A stretch of DNA of 64,000 bases from Limnoperna fortunei (lineage: Eukaryota > Mollusca > Bivalvia > Mytilida > Modiolidae), in contig OX104124.1 of assembly GCA_944474755.1 (NCBI GenBank), positions 27,254,452 through 27,318,451 of the forward strand, read 5' to 3'. The first letter of the stretch is position 1; each line of letters starts with the position of its first letter. This document shows, one piece after another, positions 12,100 through 26,040 of the stretch. A program made the translations under genes and the position numbers. The notes under the pieces were generated by a model that was not told the origin of the DNA, did no database searches, and saw nothing but the letters and a program-made list of their open reading frames with translations.

Positions 12100-14104
12100 T
12101 TATTGAGTTTTGTACAGTTTATTGACTGTTTCTTTATTGAGTTTTGTTCAGTTTATTGACTAGTTCTTTATTGAGTTTTGTACAGTTTTTTTACTGTTTC
12201 TTTATTGAGTTTTGTACAGTTTTTTGACTGGTTCTTTATTGAGTTTTGTACAGTTTATTCACTGTTTATTTATTGAGTTTTGTACAGTTTATTGACTGTT
12301 TCTTTATTTATTTTTGTACAGTTTATTGACTGGTTCTTTATTGAGTTTTGTACAGTTTATTGACTGGTTCTTTATTGAGTTTTGTACAGTTTATTGACTG
12401 GTTCTTTATTGAGTTTTGTACAGTTTATTGATTGGTTCTTTGTTCTGTTTTGTACTGTTTATTGACCGGTTCTTTATTCAGTTTTGTACAGTTTATTGAC
12501 TGGTTCTTTTTTTAGTGTTGTACAGTTTATTGACTGTTTCTTTATTTAGTTTTGTACAGTTTATTGACTGGTTCTTTGTTGAGTTTTGTACGCTTTATTG
12601 ACTAGTTCATTATTCAGTTTTGTACAGTTTATTGACTGGTTCTCTATTGAGTTTTGTACAGTTTATTGACTGTTTCTTTATTTAGTTTTGTACAGTTTAT
12701 TGACTGTTTCTTTATTGAATTTTGTACAGTTTATTGACTGTTTCTTTATTGAGTTTTGTACAGTTTATTGACTGGTTCTTTATTGAGTTTTGAACAGTTT
12801 TTTGACTGGTTCTTTATTTAGTTTTGTACAGTTTATTGACTGTTTCTTTATTTAGTTTTGTACAGTTTTTTGACTGTTTCTTTATTGAGTTTTGTACAGT
12901 TTATTGACTGGTTCTTTATTGAGTTTTGTACAGTTTATTGACTGTTTCTTTATTTAGTTTTGTACAGTTTATAGACTGTTTCTTTATTGAGTTTTGTACA
13001 GTTTATTGACTGTTTTTTTATTGAGTTTTGTACAGTTTATTGACTGGTTCTTTATTGAGTTTTGTACAGTTTTTTACTGTTTCTTTATTGAGTTTTGTAC
13101 TGTTTTTTCACTGGTTCTTTATAGGGTTTTGTACAGTTTATTCACTGTTTCTTTATTGAGTTTTGTACAGTTTTTTGACTGTTTCTTTATTTATTTTTGT
13201 ACAGTTTATTGACTGGTTCTTTATTTAGTTTTGTACAGTTTATTGACTGGTTCTTTATTGAGTTTTGTACAGTTTATTGACTGTTTCTTTATTGAGTTTT
13301 GTACAGTTTATTGACTGGTTCTTTATTGAGTTTTGTACAGTTTTTTTACTGTTTCTTTATTGAATTTTGTAAAGTTTTTTGACTGGTTCTTTATTGAGTT
13401 TTGTACAGTTTATTGACTGGTTCTTTATTGAGTTTTGTACAGTTTATTGACTGTTTGTTTTTTGAGTTTTGTACAGTTTATTGACTGTTTCTTTTTTGAG
13501 TTTTGTACAGTTTATTGACTGGTTCTTTTTTTGAGTTTTGTACAGTTTATTGACTGTTTCTTTATTGAGTTTTGTACAGTTTTTTCACTGTTTCTTTATT
13601 GAGTTTTGTACAGTATTTTGACTGGTTCTTTATTGAGTTTTGTACAGTTTATTCACTGTTTCTTTATTGAGTTTTGTACAGTTTATTGACTGTTTCTTTA
13701 TTGAGTTTTGTACAGTTTATTGACTGGTTCTTGATTTAGTTTTGTACAGTGTATTCACTGTTTATTTATTGAGTTTTGTACAGTTTATTGACTGTTTCTT
13801 TATTTATTTTTGTACAGTTTATTGACTGGTTCTTTATTGAGTTTTGTACAGTTTATTGACTGGTTCTTTATTGAGTTTTGTACAGTTTATTGACTGGTTC
13901 TTTATTGAGTTTTGTACAGTTTATTGACTGTTTCTTTATTGAGTTTTGTACAGTTTATTCACTGTTTCTTTATTGAGTTTTGTACAGTTTATTGACTGTT
14001 TCTTTATTGAGTTTTGTACAGTTATTGACTGGTTCTTGATTTAGTTTTGTACAGTTTATTGACTGGTTCTTTATTGAGTTTTGTACAGTTTATTGACTGG
14101 TTCT
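12100..14104 (+). repeat. 2,005-bp HOR unit, copy 2
   Basis: This is a direct tandem copy of 10,095-12,099. It carries a one-base T gain at about 13,523 and a one-base loss at about 14,021 (ACAGTTATTGAC), which restore the 2,005-bp offset. Private changes include CAGTATTTTG near 13,611 and GACCGGTTC near 12,466. The same pair of units is repeated at 58,922-60,926 and from 60,927 in domain R. Confidence 0.85.
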
Positions 14105-14304
14105 TTATTGAGTTTTGTACAGTTTATTGACTGGGTCTTTATTGAGTTTTGTACAGTTTATTGACTGGTTCTTTATTCAGTTTTGTACAGTTTATTGACT
14201 AATTATTTATTGAGTTTTGTACAGTTTATTGACTGTTTCTTTATTGAGTTTTGTACAGTTTATTGACTGTTTCTTTATTGAGTTTTGTACAGTTTATTGA
14301 CTGG
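14033..14304 (+). repeat. 272-bp local tandem duplication (8 monomers), copy 1
   Basis: TTCTTGATTTAG at 14,033 and CTGGGTCTTTATTG at 14,131 recur exactly 272 bp later, as do the ATTCAG and GACTAATT monomers. Two small differences separate the copies: GACTAATTATTTATTG here against GACTAATTCTTTATTG, and TGTACAG against TGTATAG. Confidence 0.85.
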
Positions 14305-14576
14305 TTCTTGATTTAGTTTTGTACAGTTTATTGACTGGTTCTTTATTGAGTTTTGTATAGTTTATTGACTGGTTCTTTATTGAGTTTTGTACAGTTTATT
14401 GACTGGGTCTTTATTGAGTTTTGTACAGTTTATTGACTGGTTCTTTATTCAGTTTTGTACAGTTTATTGACTAATTCTTTATTGAGTTTTGTACAATTTA
14501 TTGACTGTTTCTTTATTGAGTTTTGTACAGTTTATTGACTGTTTCTTTATTGAGTTTTGTACAGTTTATTGACTGG
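14305..14576 (+). repeat. 272-bp local tandem duplication (8 monomers), copy 2
   Basis: This is the partner of 14,033-14,304. Its end runs into the TTGGCTGG monomer near 14,605, which is shared by the frames at 9,731, 14,523, 16,629 and 20,948. Confidence 0.85.
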
Positions 14577-17500
14577 TTCTTTATTGAGTTTTGTACAGTT
14601 TATTGGCTGGTTCTTTATTTAGTTTTGTACAGTTTATTGACTGTTTCTTTATTTAGTTTTGTACAGTTTATTGACTGTTTCTTTATTGAGTTTTGTACAG
14701 TTTATTGACTGGTTCTTTATTGAGTTTTGTACAGTTTATTGACTGTTTCTTTATTTAGTTTTGTACAGTTTATTGACTGTTTCTTTTTTGAGTTTTGTAC
14801 AGTTTATTGACTGGTTCTTTATTGAGTTTTGTACAGTTTATTGACTGTTTCTTTATTTAGTTTTGTACAGTTTATAGACTGTTTCTTTATTGAGTTTTGT
14901 ACAGTTTATTGACTGTTTCTTTATTGAGTTTTGTTCAGTTTATTGACTAGTTCTTTATTGAGTTTTGTACAGTTTTTTTACTGTTTCTTTATTGAGTTTT
15001 GTACAGTTTTTTGACTGGTTCTTTATTGAGTTTTGTACAGTTTATTCACTGTTTATTTATTGAGTTTTGTACAGTTTATTGACTGTTTCTTTATTTATTT
15101 TTGTACAGTTTATTGACTGGTTCTTTATTTAGTTTTGTTCAGTTTATTGACTGGTTCTTTATTGAGTTTTGTACAGTTTATTGACTGGTTCTTTATTGAG
15201 TTTTCTACAGTTTATTGACTGGTTCTTTGTTCTGTTTTGTACTGTTTATTGACTGGTTCTTTATTCAGTTTTGTACAGTTTATTGACTTGTTCTTTTTTT
15301 AGTGTTGTACAGTTTATTGACTGTTTTTTTATTTAGTTTTGTACAGTTTATTGACTGGTTCTTTGTTGAGTTTTGTACGCTTTATTGACTGGTTCATTAT
15401 TCAGTTTTGTACAGTTTATTGACTGGTTCTTTATTGAGTTTTGTACAGTTTATTGACTGTTTCTTTATTTAGTTTTGTACAGTTTATTGACTGTTTCTTT
15501 ATTGAGTTTTGTACAGTTTATTGACTGTTTCTTTATTGAGTTTTGTACAGTTTATTGACTGGTTCTTTATTGAGTTTTGAACAGTTTTTTGACTGGTTCT
15601 TTATTTAGTTTTGTTCAGTTTATTGACTGTTTCTTTATTTAGTTTTTTACAGTTTTTTGACTGTTTCTTTATTGAGTTTTGTACAGTTTATTGACTGGTT
15701 CTTTATTGAGTTTTGTACATTTTATTGATTGTTTCTTTATTTAGTTTTGTACAGTTTATTGACTGTTTCTTTTTTGAGTTTTGTACAGTTTATTGACTGG
15801 TTCTTTATTGAGTTTTGTACAGTTTATTGACTGTTTCTTTATTTAGTTTTGTACAGTTTATAGACTGTTTCTTTATTGAGTTTTGTACAGTTTATTGACT
15901 GTTTTTTTATTGAGTTTTGTACAGTTTATTGACTGGTTCTTTATTGAGTTTTGTACAGTTTTTTACTGTTTCTTTATTGAGTTTTGTACTGTTTTTTCAC
16001 TGGTTCTTTATTGAGTTTTGTACAGTTTATTCACTGTTTCTTTATTGAGTTTTGTACAGTTTTTTGACTGTTTCTTTATTTATTTTTGTACAGTTTATTG
16101 ACTGGTTCTTTATTTAGTTTTGTACAGTTTATTGACTGGTTCTTTATTGAGTTTTGTACAGTTTATTGACTGATTCTTTATTGGTTTTGTACAGTTTATT
16201 GACTGGTTCTTTATTGAGTTTTGTACAGTTTTTTTACTGTTTCTTTATTGAGTTTTGTAGAGTTTTTTGACTGGTTCTTTATTGAGTTTTGTACAGTTTA
16301 TTGACTGTTTCTTTATTGAGTTTTGTACAGTTTATTGACTGTTTCTTTATTTATTTTTGTACAGTTTATTGACTGGTTCTTTATTTAGTTTTGTTCAGTT
16401 TATTGACTGGTTCTTTATTGAGTTTTGTACAGTTTATTGACTGGTTCTTTATTGAGTTTTGTACAGTTTATTGACTGGTTCTTTATTGAGTTTTGTACAG
16501 TTTATTGACTGGGTCTTTATTGAGTTTTGTACAGTTTATTGACTAGTTCTTTATTCAGTTTTGTACAGTTTATTGACTAATTCTTTATTGAGTTTTGTAC
16601 AGTTTATTGACTCGTTCTTTATTGAGTTTTGTACAGTTTATTGACTGTTTCTTTATTGAGTTTTGTACAGTTTATTGACTGGTTCTTTATTGAGTTTTGT
16701 ACAGTTTATTGGCTGGTTCTTTATTTAGTTTTGTACAGTTTATTGACTGTTTCTTTATTTAGTTTTGTACAGTTTATTGACTGTTTCTTTATTGAGTTTT
16801 GTACAGTTTATTGACTGGTTCTTTATTGAGTTTTGTACAGTTTATTGACTGTTTCTTTATTTAGTTTTGTACAGTTTATTGACTGTTTCTTTATTGAGTT
16901 TTGTACAGTTTATTGACTGGTTCTTTATTGAATTTTGTACAGTTTATTGACTGTTTCTTTATTTAGTTTTGTACAGTTTATAGACTGTTTCTTTATTGAG
17001 TTTTGTACAGTTTATTATAGACTGTTTCTTTATTGAGTTTTGTTCAGTTTATTGACTAGTTCTTTATTGAGTTTTGTACAGTTTTTTTACTGTTTCTTTA
17101 TTGAGTTTTGTACAGTTTTTTGACTGGTTCTTTATTGAGTTTTGTACAGTTTATTCACTGTTTATTTATTGAGTTTTGTACAGTTTATTGACTGTTTCTT
17201 TATTTATTTTTGTACAGTTTATTGACTGGTTCTTTATTTAGTTTTGTACAGTTTATTGACTGGTTCTTTATTGAGTTTTGTACAGTTTATTGACTGGTTC
17301 TTTATTGAGTTTTGTACAGTTTATTGACTGGTTCTTTGTTCTGTTTTGTACTGTTTATTGACTGGTTCTTTATTCAGTTTTGTACAGTTTATTGACTGGT
17401 TCTTTTTTTAGTGTTGTACAGTTTATTGACTGTTTCTTTATTTAGTCTTGTACAGTTTATTGACTGGTTCTTTATTGAGTTTTGTACAGTTTATTGACTG

Positions 17501-20500
17501 TTTCTTTATTTAGTTTTGTACAGTTTATTGACTGTTTCTTTATTGAGTTTTGTACAGTTTATTGACTGTTTTTTTATTGAGTTTTGTACAGTTTATTGAC
17601 TGGTTCTTTATTGAGTTTTGTACAGTTTTTTACTGTTTCTTTATTGAGTTTTGTACTGTTTTTTCACTGGTTCTTTATTGAGTTTTGTACAGTTTATTCA
17701 CTGTTTCTTTATTGAGTTTTGTACAGTTTTTTGACTGTTTCTTTATTTATTTTTGTACAGTTTATTGACTGGTTCTTTATTTAGTTTTGTACAGTTTATT
17801 GACTGGTTCTTTATTGAGTTTTGTACAGTTTATTGACTGTTTCTTTATTGAGTTTTGTACAGTTTATTTTCTGGTTCTTTATTGAGTTTTGTACAGTTTT
17901 TTTACTGTTTCTTTATTGAGTTTTGTACAGTTTTTTGACTGGTTCTTTATTGAGTTTTGTACAGTTTATTCACTGTTTCTTTATTGAGTTTTGTACAGTT
18001 TATTGACTGTTTCTTTATTGAGTTTTGTACAGTTTATTGACTGTTTCTTTATTGAGTTTTGTACAGTTTATCGACTGGTTCTTTATTGAGTTTTGTACAG
18101 TTTATTGACTGGTTCTTATATTTAGTTTTCTACAGTTTATTGACTGTTTCTTTATTTAGTTTTGTACAGTTTATTGACTGTTTCTTTATTGAGTTTTGTA
18201 CAGTTTATTGACTGGTTCTTTATTGAGTTTTGTACAGTTTATTGACTGTTTCTTTATTTAGTTTTGTACAGTTTATTGACTGTTTCTTTTTTGAGTTTTG
18301 TACAGTTTATTGACTCGTTCTTTATTGTGTTTTGTACAGTTTATTGACTGTTTCTTTATTTAGTTTTGTACAGTTTATTGACTGGTTCTTTATTGAGTTT
18401 TGTACAGTTTTTTACTGGTTCTTTATTGAGTTTTGTACACTTGTTTGACTGTTTCTTTATTGAGTTTTGTACAGTTTATTCACTGTTTCTTTACTGAGTT
18501 TTGTACAGTTTATTGACTGTTTCTTTATTTATTTTTGTACAGTTTATTGACTGCTTCTTTATTTAGTTTTGTACAGTTTATTGACTGGTTCTTTATTGAG
18601 TTTTGTACAGTTTATTGACTGTTTCTTTATTGAGTTTTGTACAGTTTATTGACTGGTTCTTTGTTGAGTTTTGTACAGTTTTTTTACTGTTACTTTATTG
18701 AGGTTTGTACAGTTTATTGACTGGTTCTTTATTGAGTTTTGTACAGTTTATTGACTGTTTCTTTATTGAGTTTTGTACAGTTTTTTCACTGTTTCTTTAT
18801 TGAGTTTTGTACAGTTTTTTGACTGGTTCTTTATTGAGTTTTGTACAGTTTATTGACTGTTTCTTTATTGAGTTTTGTGCAGTTTATTGACTGTTTCTTA
18901 ATTGAGTTTTGTACAGTTTATTGACTGGTTCTTGATTTAGTTTTGTACAGTTTATTGACTGGTTCTTTATTGAGTTTTGTACAGTTTATTGACTGGGTCT
19001 TTATTGAGTTTTGTACAGTTTATTGACTGGTTCTTTATTCAGTTTTGTACAGTTTATTGACTAATTCTTTATTGAGTTTTGTACTGTTTATTGACTGTTT
19101 CTTTATTGAGTTTTGTACAGTTTATTGACTGTTTCTTTATTGAGTTTTGTACAGTTTATTGACTAGTTCTTTATTGAGTTTTGTACAGTTTATTGGCTGG
19201 TTCTTTATTTAGTTTTGTACAGTTTATTGACTGTTTCTTTATTTAGTTTTGTACAGTTTATTGACTGTTTCTTTATTGAGTTTTGTACAGTTTATTGACT
19301 GTTTCTTTTTTCAGTTTTGTACAGTTTATTGACTGGTTCTTTATTGAGTTTTGTACAGTTTATTGACTGTTTCTTTATTTAGTTTTGTACAGTTTATTGA
19401 CTGTTTCTTTATTGAGTTTTGTACAGTTTATTGACTGTTTCTTTATTGAGTTTTGTTCAGTTTATTGACTAGTTCTTTATTGAGTTTTGTACAGTTTTTT
19501 TACTGTTTCTTTATTGAGTTTTGTACAGTTTTTTGACTGGTTCTTTATTGAGTTTTGTACAGTTTATTCACTGTTTATTTATTGAGTTTTGTACAGTTTA
19601 TTGACTGTTTCTTTATTGAGTTTTGTACAGTTTATTGACTGGTTCTTTATTGAGTTTTGAACAGTTTTTTGACTGGTTCTTTATTTAGTTTTGTACAGTT
19701 TATTGACTGTTTATTTATTTAGTTTTCTACAGTTTTTTGACTGTTTCTTTATTGAGTTTTGTACAGTTTATTGACTGGTTCTTTATTGAGTTTTGTACAG
19801 TTTATTGACTGTTTCTTTATTTAGTTTTGTACAGTTTATTGACTGTTTCTTTTTTGAGTTTTGTACAGTTTATTGACTGGTTCTTTATTGAGTTTTGTAC
19901 AGTTTATTGACTGTTTCTTTATTTAGTTTTGTACAGTTTATAGACTGTTTCTTTATTGAGTTTTGTACAGTTTATTGACTGTTTTTTTATTGAGTTTTGT
20001 ACAGTTTATTGACTGGTTCTTTATTGAGTTTTGTACAGTTTTTTACTGTTTCTTTATTCAGTTTTGTACTGTTTTTTCACTGGTTCTTTATTGAGTTTTG
20101 TACAGTTTATTCACTGTTTCTTTATTGAGTTTTGTACAGTTTTTTGACTGTTTCTTTATTTATTTTTGTACAGTTTATTGACTGGTTCTTTATTTAGTTT
20201 TGTACAGTTTATTGACTGGTTCTATATTGAGTTTTGTACAGTTTATTGACTGTTTCTTTATTGAGTTTTGTACAGTTTATTGACTGGTTATTTATTGAGT
20301 TTTGTACAGTTTTTTGACTGTTTCTTTATTGAGTTTTGTAAAGTTTTTTGACTGGTTCTTTATTGAGTTTTGTACAGTTTATTGACTGGTTCTATATTGA
20401 GTTTTGTACAGTTTATTGACTGGTTCTTTATTGAGTTTTGTACAGTTTATTGACTGTTTCTTTATTTAGTTTTGTACAGTTTATTGACTGTTTCTTTTTT

Positions 20501-23500
20501 GAGTTTTGTACAGTTTATTGACTGGTTCTTTATTCAGTTTTGTACAGTTTATTGACTGTTTCTTTATTGAGTTTTGTACAGTTTTTTCACTGTTTCTTTA
20601 TTGAGTTTTGTACAGTTTTTTGACTGTTTCTTTATTGAGTTTTGTACAGTTTATTCACTGTTTCTTTATTGAGTTTTGTACAGTTTATTGACTGTTTCTT
20701 TATTGAGTTTTGTACAGTTTATTGACTGGTTCTTGATTTAGTTTTGTACAGTTTATTGACTGGTTCTTTATTGAGTTTTGTACAGTTTATTGACTGGTTC
20801 TTTATTGAGTTTTGTACAGTTTATTGACTGGGTCTGTATTGAGTTTTGTACAGTTTATTGACTGGTTCTTTATTCAGTTTTGTACAGTTTATTGACTAAT
20901 TCTTTATTGAGTTTTGTACAGTTTATTGACTGTTTCTTTATTGAGTTTTGTACAGTTTATTGACTGTTTCTTTATTGAGTTTTGTACAGTTTATTGACTG
21001 GTTCTTTATTGAGTTTTGTACCGTTTATTGGCTGGTTCTTTATTTAGTTTTGTACAGTTTATTGACTGTTTCTTTATTTAGTTTTGTACAGTTTATTGAC
21101 TGTTTCTTTATTGAGTTTTGTACAGTTTATTGACTGGTTCTTTATTGAGTTTTGTACAGTTTATTGACTGTTTCTTTATTGAGTTTTGTACAGTTTATTG
21201 ACTGTTTCTTTTTTGAGTTTTGTACAGTTTATTGACTGGTTCTTTATTGAGTTTTGTACAGTTTATTGACTGTTTCTTTATTTAGTTTTGTACAGTTTAT
21301 AGACTGTTTCTTTATTGAGTTTTGTACAGTTTATTGTCTGTTTCTTTATTGAGTTTTGTTCAGTTTATTGACTAGTTCTTTATTGAGTTTTGTACAGTTT
21401 TTTTACTGTTTCTTTATTGAGTTTTGTACAGTTTTTTGACTGGTTCTTTATTGAGTTTTGTACAGTTTATTCACTGTTTATTTATTGAGTTTTGTACAGT
21501 TTATTGACTGTTTCTTTATTTATTTTTGTACAGTTTATTGACTGGTTCTTTATTTAGTTTTGTTCAGTTTATTGACTGGTTCTTTATTGATTTTTGTACA
21601 GTTTATTGACTGGTTCTTTATTGAGTTTTGTACAGTTTATTGACTGGTTCTTTGTTCTGTTTTGTACTGTTTATTGACTGGTTCTTTATTCAGTTTTGTA
21701 CAGTTTATTGACTGGTTCTTTTTTTAGTGTTGTACAGTTTATTGACTGTTTTTTTATTTAGTTTTGTATAGTTTATTGACTGGTTCTTTGTTGAGTTTTG
21801 TACGCTTTATTGACTGGTTCATAATTCAGTTTTGTACAGTTTATTGACTGGTTCTTTATTGAGTTTTGTACAGTTTATTGACTGTTTCTTTATTTAGTTT
21901 TGTACAGTTTATTGACTGTTTCTTTATTGAGTTTTGTACAGTTTATTGACTGTTTCTTTATTGAGTTTTGTACAGTTTATTGACTGGTTCTTTATTGAGT
22001 TTTGAACAGTTTTTTGACTGGTTCTTTATTTAGTTTTGTTCAGTTTATTGACTGTTTCTTTATTTAGTTTTGTACAGTTTTTTGACTGTTTCTTTATTGA
22101 GTTTTGTACAGTTTATTGACTGGTTCTTTATTGAGTTTTGTACAGTTTATTGACTGTTTCTTTATTTAGTTTTGTACAGTTTATTGACTGTTTCTTTTTT
22201 GAGTTTTGTACAGTTTATTGACTGGTTCTTTATTGAGTTTTTTACAGTTTATTGACTGTTTCTTTCTTTAGTTTTGTACAGTTTATAGACTGTTTCTTTA
22301 TTGAGTTTTGTACAGTTTATTGACTGTTTTATTATTGAGTTTTGTACAGTTTATTGACTGGTTCTTTATTGAGTTTTGTACAGTTTTTTACTGTTTCTTT
22401 ATTGAGTTTTGTACTGTTTTTTCACTGGTCCTTTATTGAGTTTTGTACAGTTTATTCACTGTTTCTTTATTGAGTTTTGTACAGTTTTTTGACTGTTTCT
22501 TTATTTATTTTTGTACAGTTTATTGACTGGTTCTTTATTTAGTTTTGTACAGTTTATTGACTTGTTCTTTATTAAGTTTTGTACAGTTTATTGACTGTTT
22601 CTTTATTGAGTTTTGTACAGTTTATTGACTGGTTCTTTATTGAGTTTTGTACAGTTTTTTTACTGTTTCTTTATTGAGTTTTGTACAGTTTTTTGACTGG
22701 TTCTTTATTGAGTTTTGTACAGTTTATTCACTGTTTCTTTATTGAGTTTTGTACAGTTTATTGACTGTTTCTTTATTTATTTTTGTACAGTTTATTGACT
22801 GGTTCTTTATTTAGTTTTGTACAGTTTATTGACTGGTTCTTTATTGAGTTTTGTACAGTTTATTGACTGGTTCTTTATTGAGTTTTGTACAGTTTATTGA
22901 CTGATTCTTTATTGAGTTTTGTACAGTTTATTGACTGGTTCTTTATTCAGTTTTGAACAGTTTATTGACTAATTCTTTATTGAGTTTTGTACAGTTTATT
23001 GACTGTTTCTTTATTGAGTTTTGTACAGTTTATTGACTGTTTCTTTATTGAGTTTTGTACAGTTTATCGACTGGTTCTTTATTGGGTTTTGTACAGTTTA
23101 TTGACTGGTTCTTTATTTAGTTTTGTACAGTTTATTGACTGTTTCTCTATTTAGTTTTGTACAGTTTATTGACTGTTTCTTTATTGAGTTTTGTACAGTT
23201 TATTGACTGGTTCTTTATTGAGTTTTGTACAGTTTATTGACTGTTTCTTTATTTAGTTTTGTACAGTTTATTGACTGTTTCTTTTTTGAGTTTTGTACAG
23301 TTTATTGACTGATTCTTTATTGAGTTTTGTACAGTTTATTGACTGTTTCTTTATTTAGTTTTGTACAGTTTATAGACTGTTTCTTTATTGAGTTTTGTAC
23401 AGTTTATTGATTGTTTCTTTATTGAGTTTTGTACAGTTTATTGACCGGTTCTTTATTGAGTTTTGTACAGTTTTTTTACTGTTTCTTTATTGAGTTTTTT

Positions 23501-24791
23501 ACAGATTTTTGACTGGTTCTTTATTGAGTTTTGTACAGTTTATTCACTGTTTCTTTATTGAGTTTTGTACAGTTTATTGACTGTTTCTTTATTTATTTTT
23601 GTACAGTTTATTGACTGGTTCTTTATTGAGTTTTGTACAGTTTATTGACTGGTTCTTTATTGAGTTTTGTACAGTTTTTTGACTGGTTCTTTATTGAGTT
23701 TTGTACAGTTTATTGACTGGTTCTTTATTCAGTTTTGTACAGTTTATTGACTAATTCTTTATTGACTTTTGTACAATTTATTGACTGGTTCTTTATTCAG
23801 TTTTGTTACAGTTTTTTGACTGTTTCTTTATTGAGTTTTGTACAGTTTATTGACTGGTTCTTTGTTCTGTTTTGTACTGTTTATTGACTGGTTCTTTATT
23901 CAGTTTTGTAGAGTTTATTGACTGGTTCTTTTTTTAGTTTTGTACAGTTTATTGACTGTTTCTTTATTGAGTTTTGTACAGTTTATTGACTGTTTCTTTA
24001 TTTAGTTTTGTACAGTTTATAGACTGTTTCTTTATTGAGTTTTGTACAGTTTATTGATTGTTTCTTTATTGAGTTTTGTACAGTTTATTGACTGGTTCTT
24101 TATTGAGTTTTGTACAGTTTTTTTACTGTTTCTTTATTGAGTTTTGTACAGTTTATTGACTGGTTCTTTATTGAGTTTTGTACAGTTTATTCACTGTTTC
24201 TTTATTGAGTTTTGTACAGTTTATTGACTGTTTCTTTATTTATTTTTGTACAGTTTATTGACTGGTTCTTTATTGAGTTTTGTACAGTTTATTGACTGGT
24301 TCTTTATTGAATTTTGTACAGTTTATTGACTGGTTCTTTATTGAGTTTTGTACAGTTTATTGACTGGTTCTTTATTCAGTTTTGTACAGTTTATTGACTA
24401 ATTCTTTATTGAATTTTGTAGAATTTATTGACTGGTTCTTTATTCAGTTTTGTACAGTTTTTTGACTGTTTCTTTATTGAGTTTTGTACAGTTTATTGAC
24501 TGGTTCTTTGTTCTGTTTTGTACAGTTTATTGACTGGTTCTTTATTCAGTTTTGTACAGTTTATTGACTGGTTCTTTTTTTAGTTTTGTACAGTTTATTG
24601 ACTGTTTCTTTATTTAGTTTTGTACAGTTTATTGACTGGTTCTTTGTTGAGTTTTGTACACTTTATTGACTGGTTCATTATTCAGTTTTCTACAGTTTAT
24701 TGACTGGTTCTTTATTGAGTTTTGTACAGTTTATTGAGTGATTCTTTATTTAGTTTTGTACAGTTTATTGACTGTTTCTTCATTGAGTTTT

Positions 24792-24830
24792 GTACAGTTT
24801 ATTATTGACTGTTTCTTTATTGAGTTTTGT
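24792..24830 (+). repeat. Family-B 37-bp marker monomer with TTATTATTGAC
   Basis: A three-base gain turns TTTATTGAC into TTTATTATTGAC, giving a 37-bp monomer. It occurs thirteen times in domain M, first at 24801 and last at 50581, with TTCTTCATTGAG usually in the monomer before. A related TTTATTATAGAC form occurs once in domain L near 17,010, which may be independent. I found none in domain R. Confidence 0.85.
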
Positions 24831-26002
24831 TCAGTTTATTGACTGGTTCTTTATTGAGTTTTGTACAGTTTTTTGACTGGTTCTTTATTTAGTTTTGTAC
24901 AGTTTATTGACTGTTTCTTGATTTAGTTTTGTACAGTTTATTGACTGTTTCTTTATTGAATTTTGTACAGTTTATTGACTGGTTCTTTATTGAGTTTTGT
25001 ACAGTTTATTGACTGTTTCTTTATTTAGTTTTGTACAGTTTATTGACTGTTTCTATTTTGAGTTTTGTACAGTTTATTGGCTGGTTCTTTATTGAGTTTT
25101 GTACAGTTTATTGACTGTTTCTTTATTTAGTTTTGTACAGTTTATAGACTGTTTCTTTCTTGCGTTTTGTACAGTTTATTGACTGTTTCTTTATTGAGTT
25201 TTGTACAGTTTATTAGCTGGTTCTTTATTGAGTTTTGAACAGTTTTTTTTACTGTTTCTTTATTGAGTTTTGTACAGTTTTTTGACTGGTTCTTTATTGA
25301 GTTTTGTACAGTTTATTCACTGTTTCTTTATTTAGTTTTGTACAGTTTATTGACTGTTTCTTTATTTATTTTTGTACAGTTTATTGACTGTTTCTTTTTT
25401 TAGTTTTGTACAGTTTATTGACTGGTTCTTTATTGAGTTTTGTACAGTTTATTGACTGGTTCTTTATTGAGTTTTGTACAGTTTATTGACTGGTTCCTTA
25501 TTCAGTTTTGTACAGTTTATTGACTAATTCTTTATTGACTTTTGTAGAATTTATTGACTGGTTCTTTATTCAGTTTTGTACAGTTTTTTGACTGTTTCTT
25601 TATTGAGTTTTGTACAGTTTATTGACTGGTGCTTTGTTCTGTTTTGTACTGTTTATTGACTGGTTCTTTATTCAGTTTTGTACAGTTTATTGACTGGTTC
25701 TTTTTTTAGTTTTGTACAGTTTATTGACTGTTTCTTTATTTAGTTTTGTACAGTTTATTGACTGGTTCTTTGTTGAGTTTTGTACACTTTATTGACTGGT
25801 TCATTATTCAGTTTTGTACAGTTTATTGACTGGTTCTTTATTGAGTTTTGTACAGTTTATTGAGTGATTCTTTATTTAGTTTTGTACAGTTTATTGACTG
25901 TTTCTTCATTGAGTTTTGTACAGTTTATTATTGACTGTTTCTTTATTGAGTTTTGTACAGTTTATTGACTGGTTCTTTATTGAGTTTTGTACAGTTTATT
26001 GA

Positions 26003-26040
26003 CTGGTTCTTTATTGAGTTTTGTAGTTTATTGACTGGTT
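26003..26040 (+). repeat. Short 32-bp monomer lacking CA of TGTACAG
   Basis: The monomer reads TTTTGTAGTTTATTG, two bases short, so the TGTACA palindrome is lost. The same form is at about 27,998. Both lie about 100 bp after a 37-bp TTATTATTGAC monomer, so they are copies of one event carried in a HOR unit. These are among the few monomers that lose the palindrome by deletion. Confidence 0.8.

Larger units (their letters stand above)
1701..13603 (+). repeat. Segmental duplication, left copy (about 11.9 kb)
   Basis: This stretch is matched in the same order and orientation by 52,366-62,430. Anchors and offsets: TATTGAATTT 1701 to 52366 (50,665); TACGC block 2251 to 52916 (50,665); TTATTTTCTGG 3011 to 53880 (50,869); CTTATATTTAG 3501 to 54370 (50,869); TACATTCATTG 4332 to 55201 (50,869); TACGC 7111 to 55941 (48,830); 10578 to 59405 and 12583 to 61410 (48,827). 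Private variants are shared between copies, which separates true duplication from ordinary similarity among monomers. This copy holds one extra 2,039-bp HOR unit compared with the right copy. Confidence 0.9.
1..23400 (+). repeat. Domain L: family-A higher-order repeat domain
   Basis: This part is recognised by marker monomers. One has GTTTTGTACGC, at 381, 2251, 5072, 7111, 10578, 12583, 15370 and 21795, usually preceded by TTTTTTTAGTGTTG two or three monomers earlier and followed by GACTGGTTCATTATTCAG. A second marker has GTTCAG followed by GACTAG, at 1814, 4635, 10141, 12146, 14933, 17042, 19455 and 21358. Spacing between successive GTTCAG markers is 2821, 5506, 2005, 2787, 2109, 2413 and 1903 bp, so HOR units vary in monomer number although their order of variants is shared. 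The right edge is gradual: family-B markers such as GACTTTTGTACAA first appear near 23,760, so 23,400 is approximate. Confidence 0.75.

Noticed and set aside
16990..17030. Early family-B marker in domain L (TTTATTATAGAC)
   Set aside because: It resembles the 37-bp family-B monomer but has ATAGAC in place of ATTGAC and lacks the neighbouring TTCTTCATTGAG, so a separate three-base gain is as likely.
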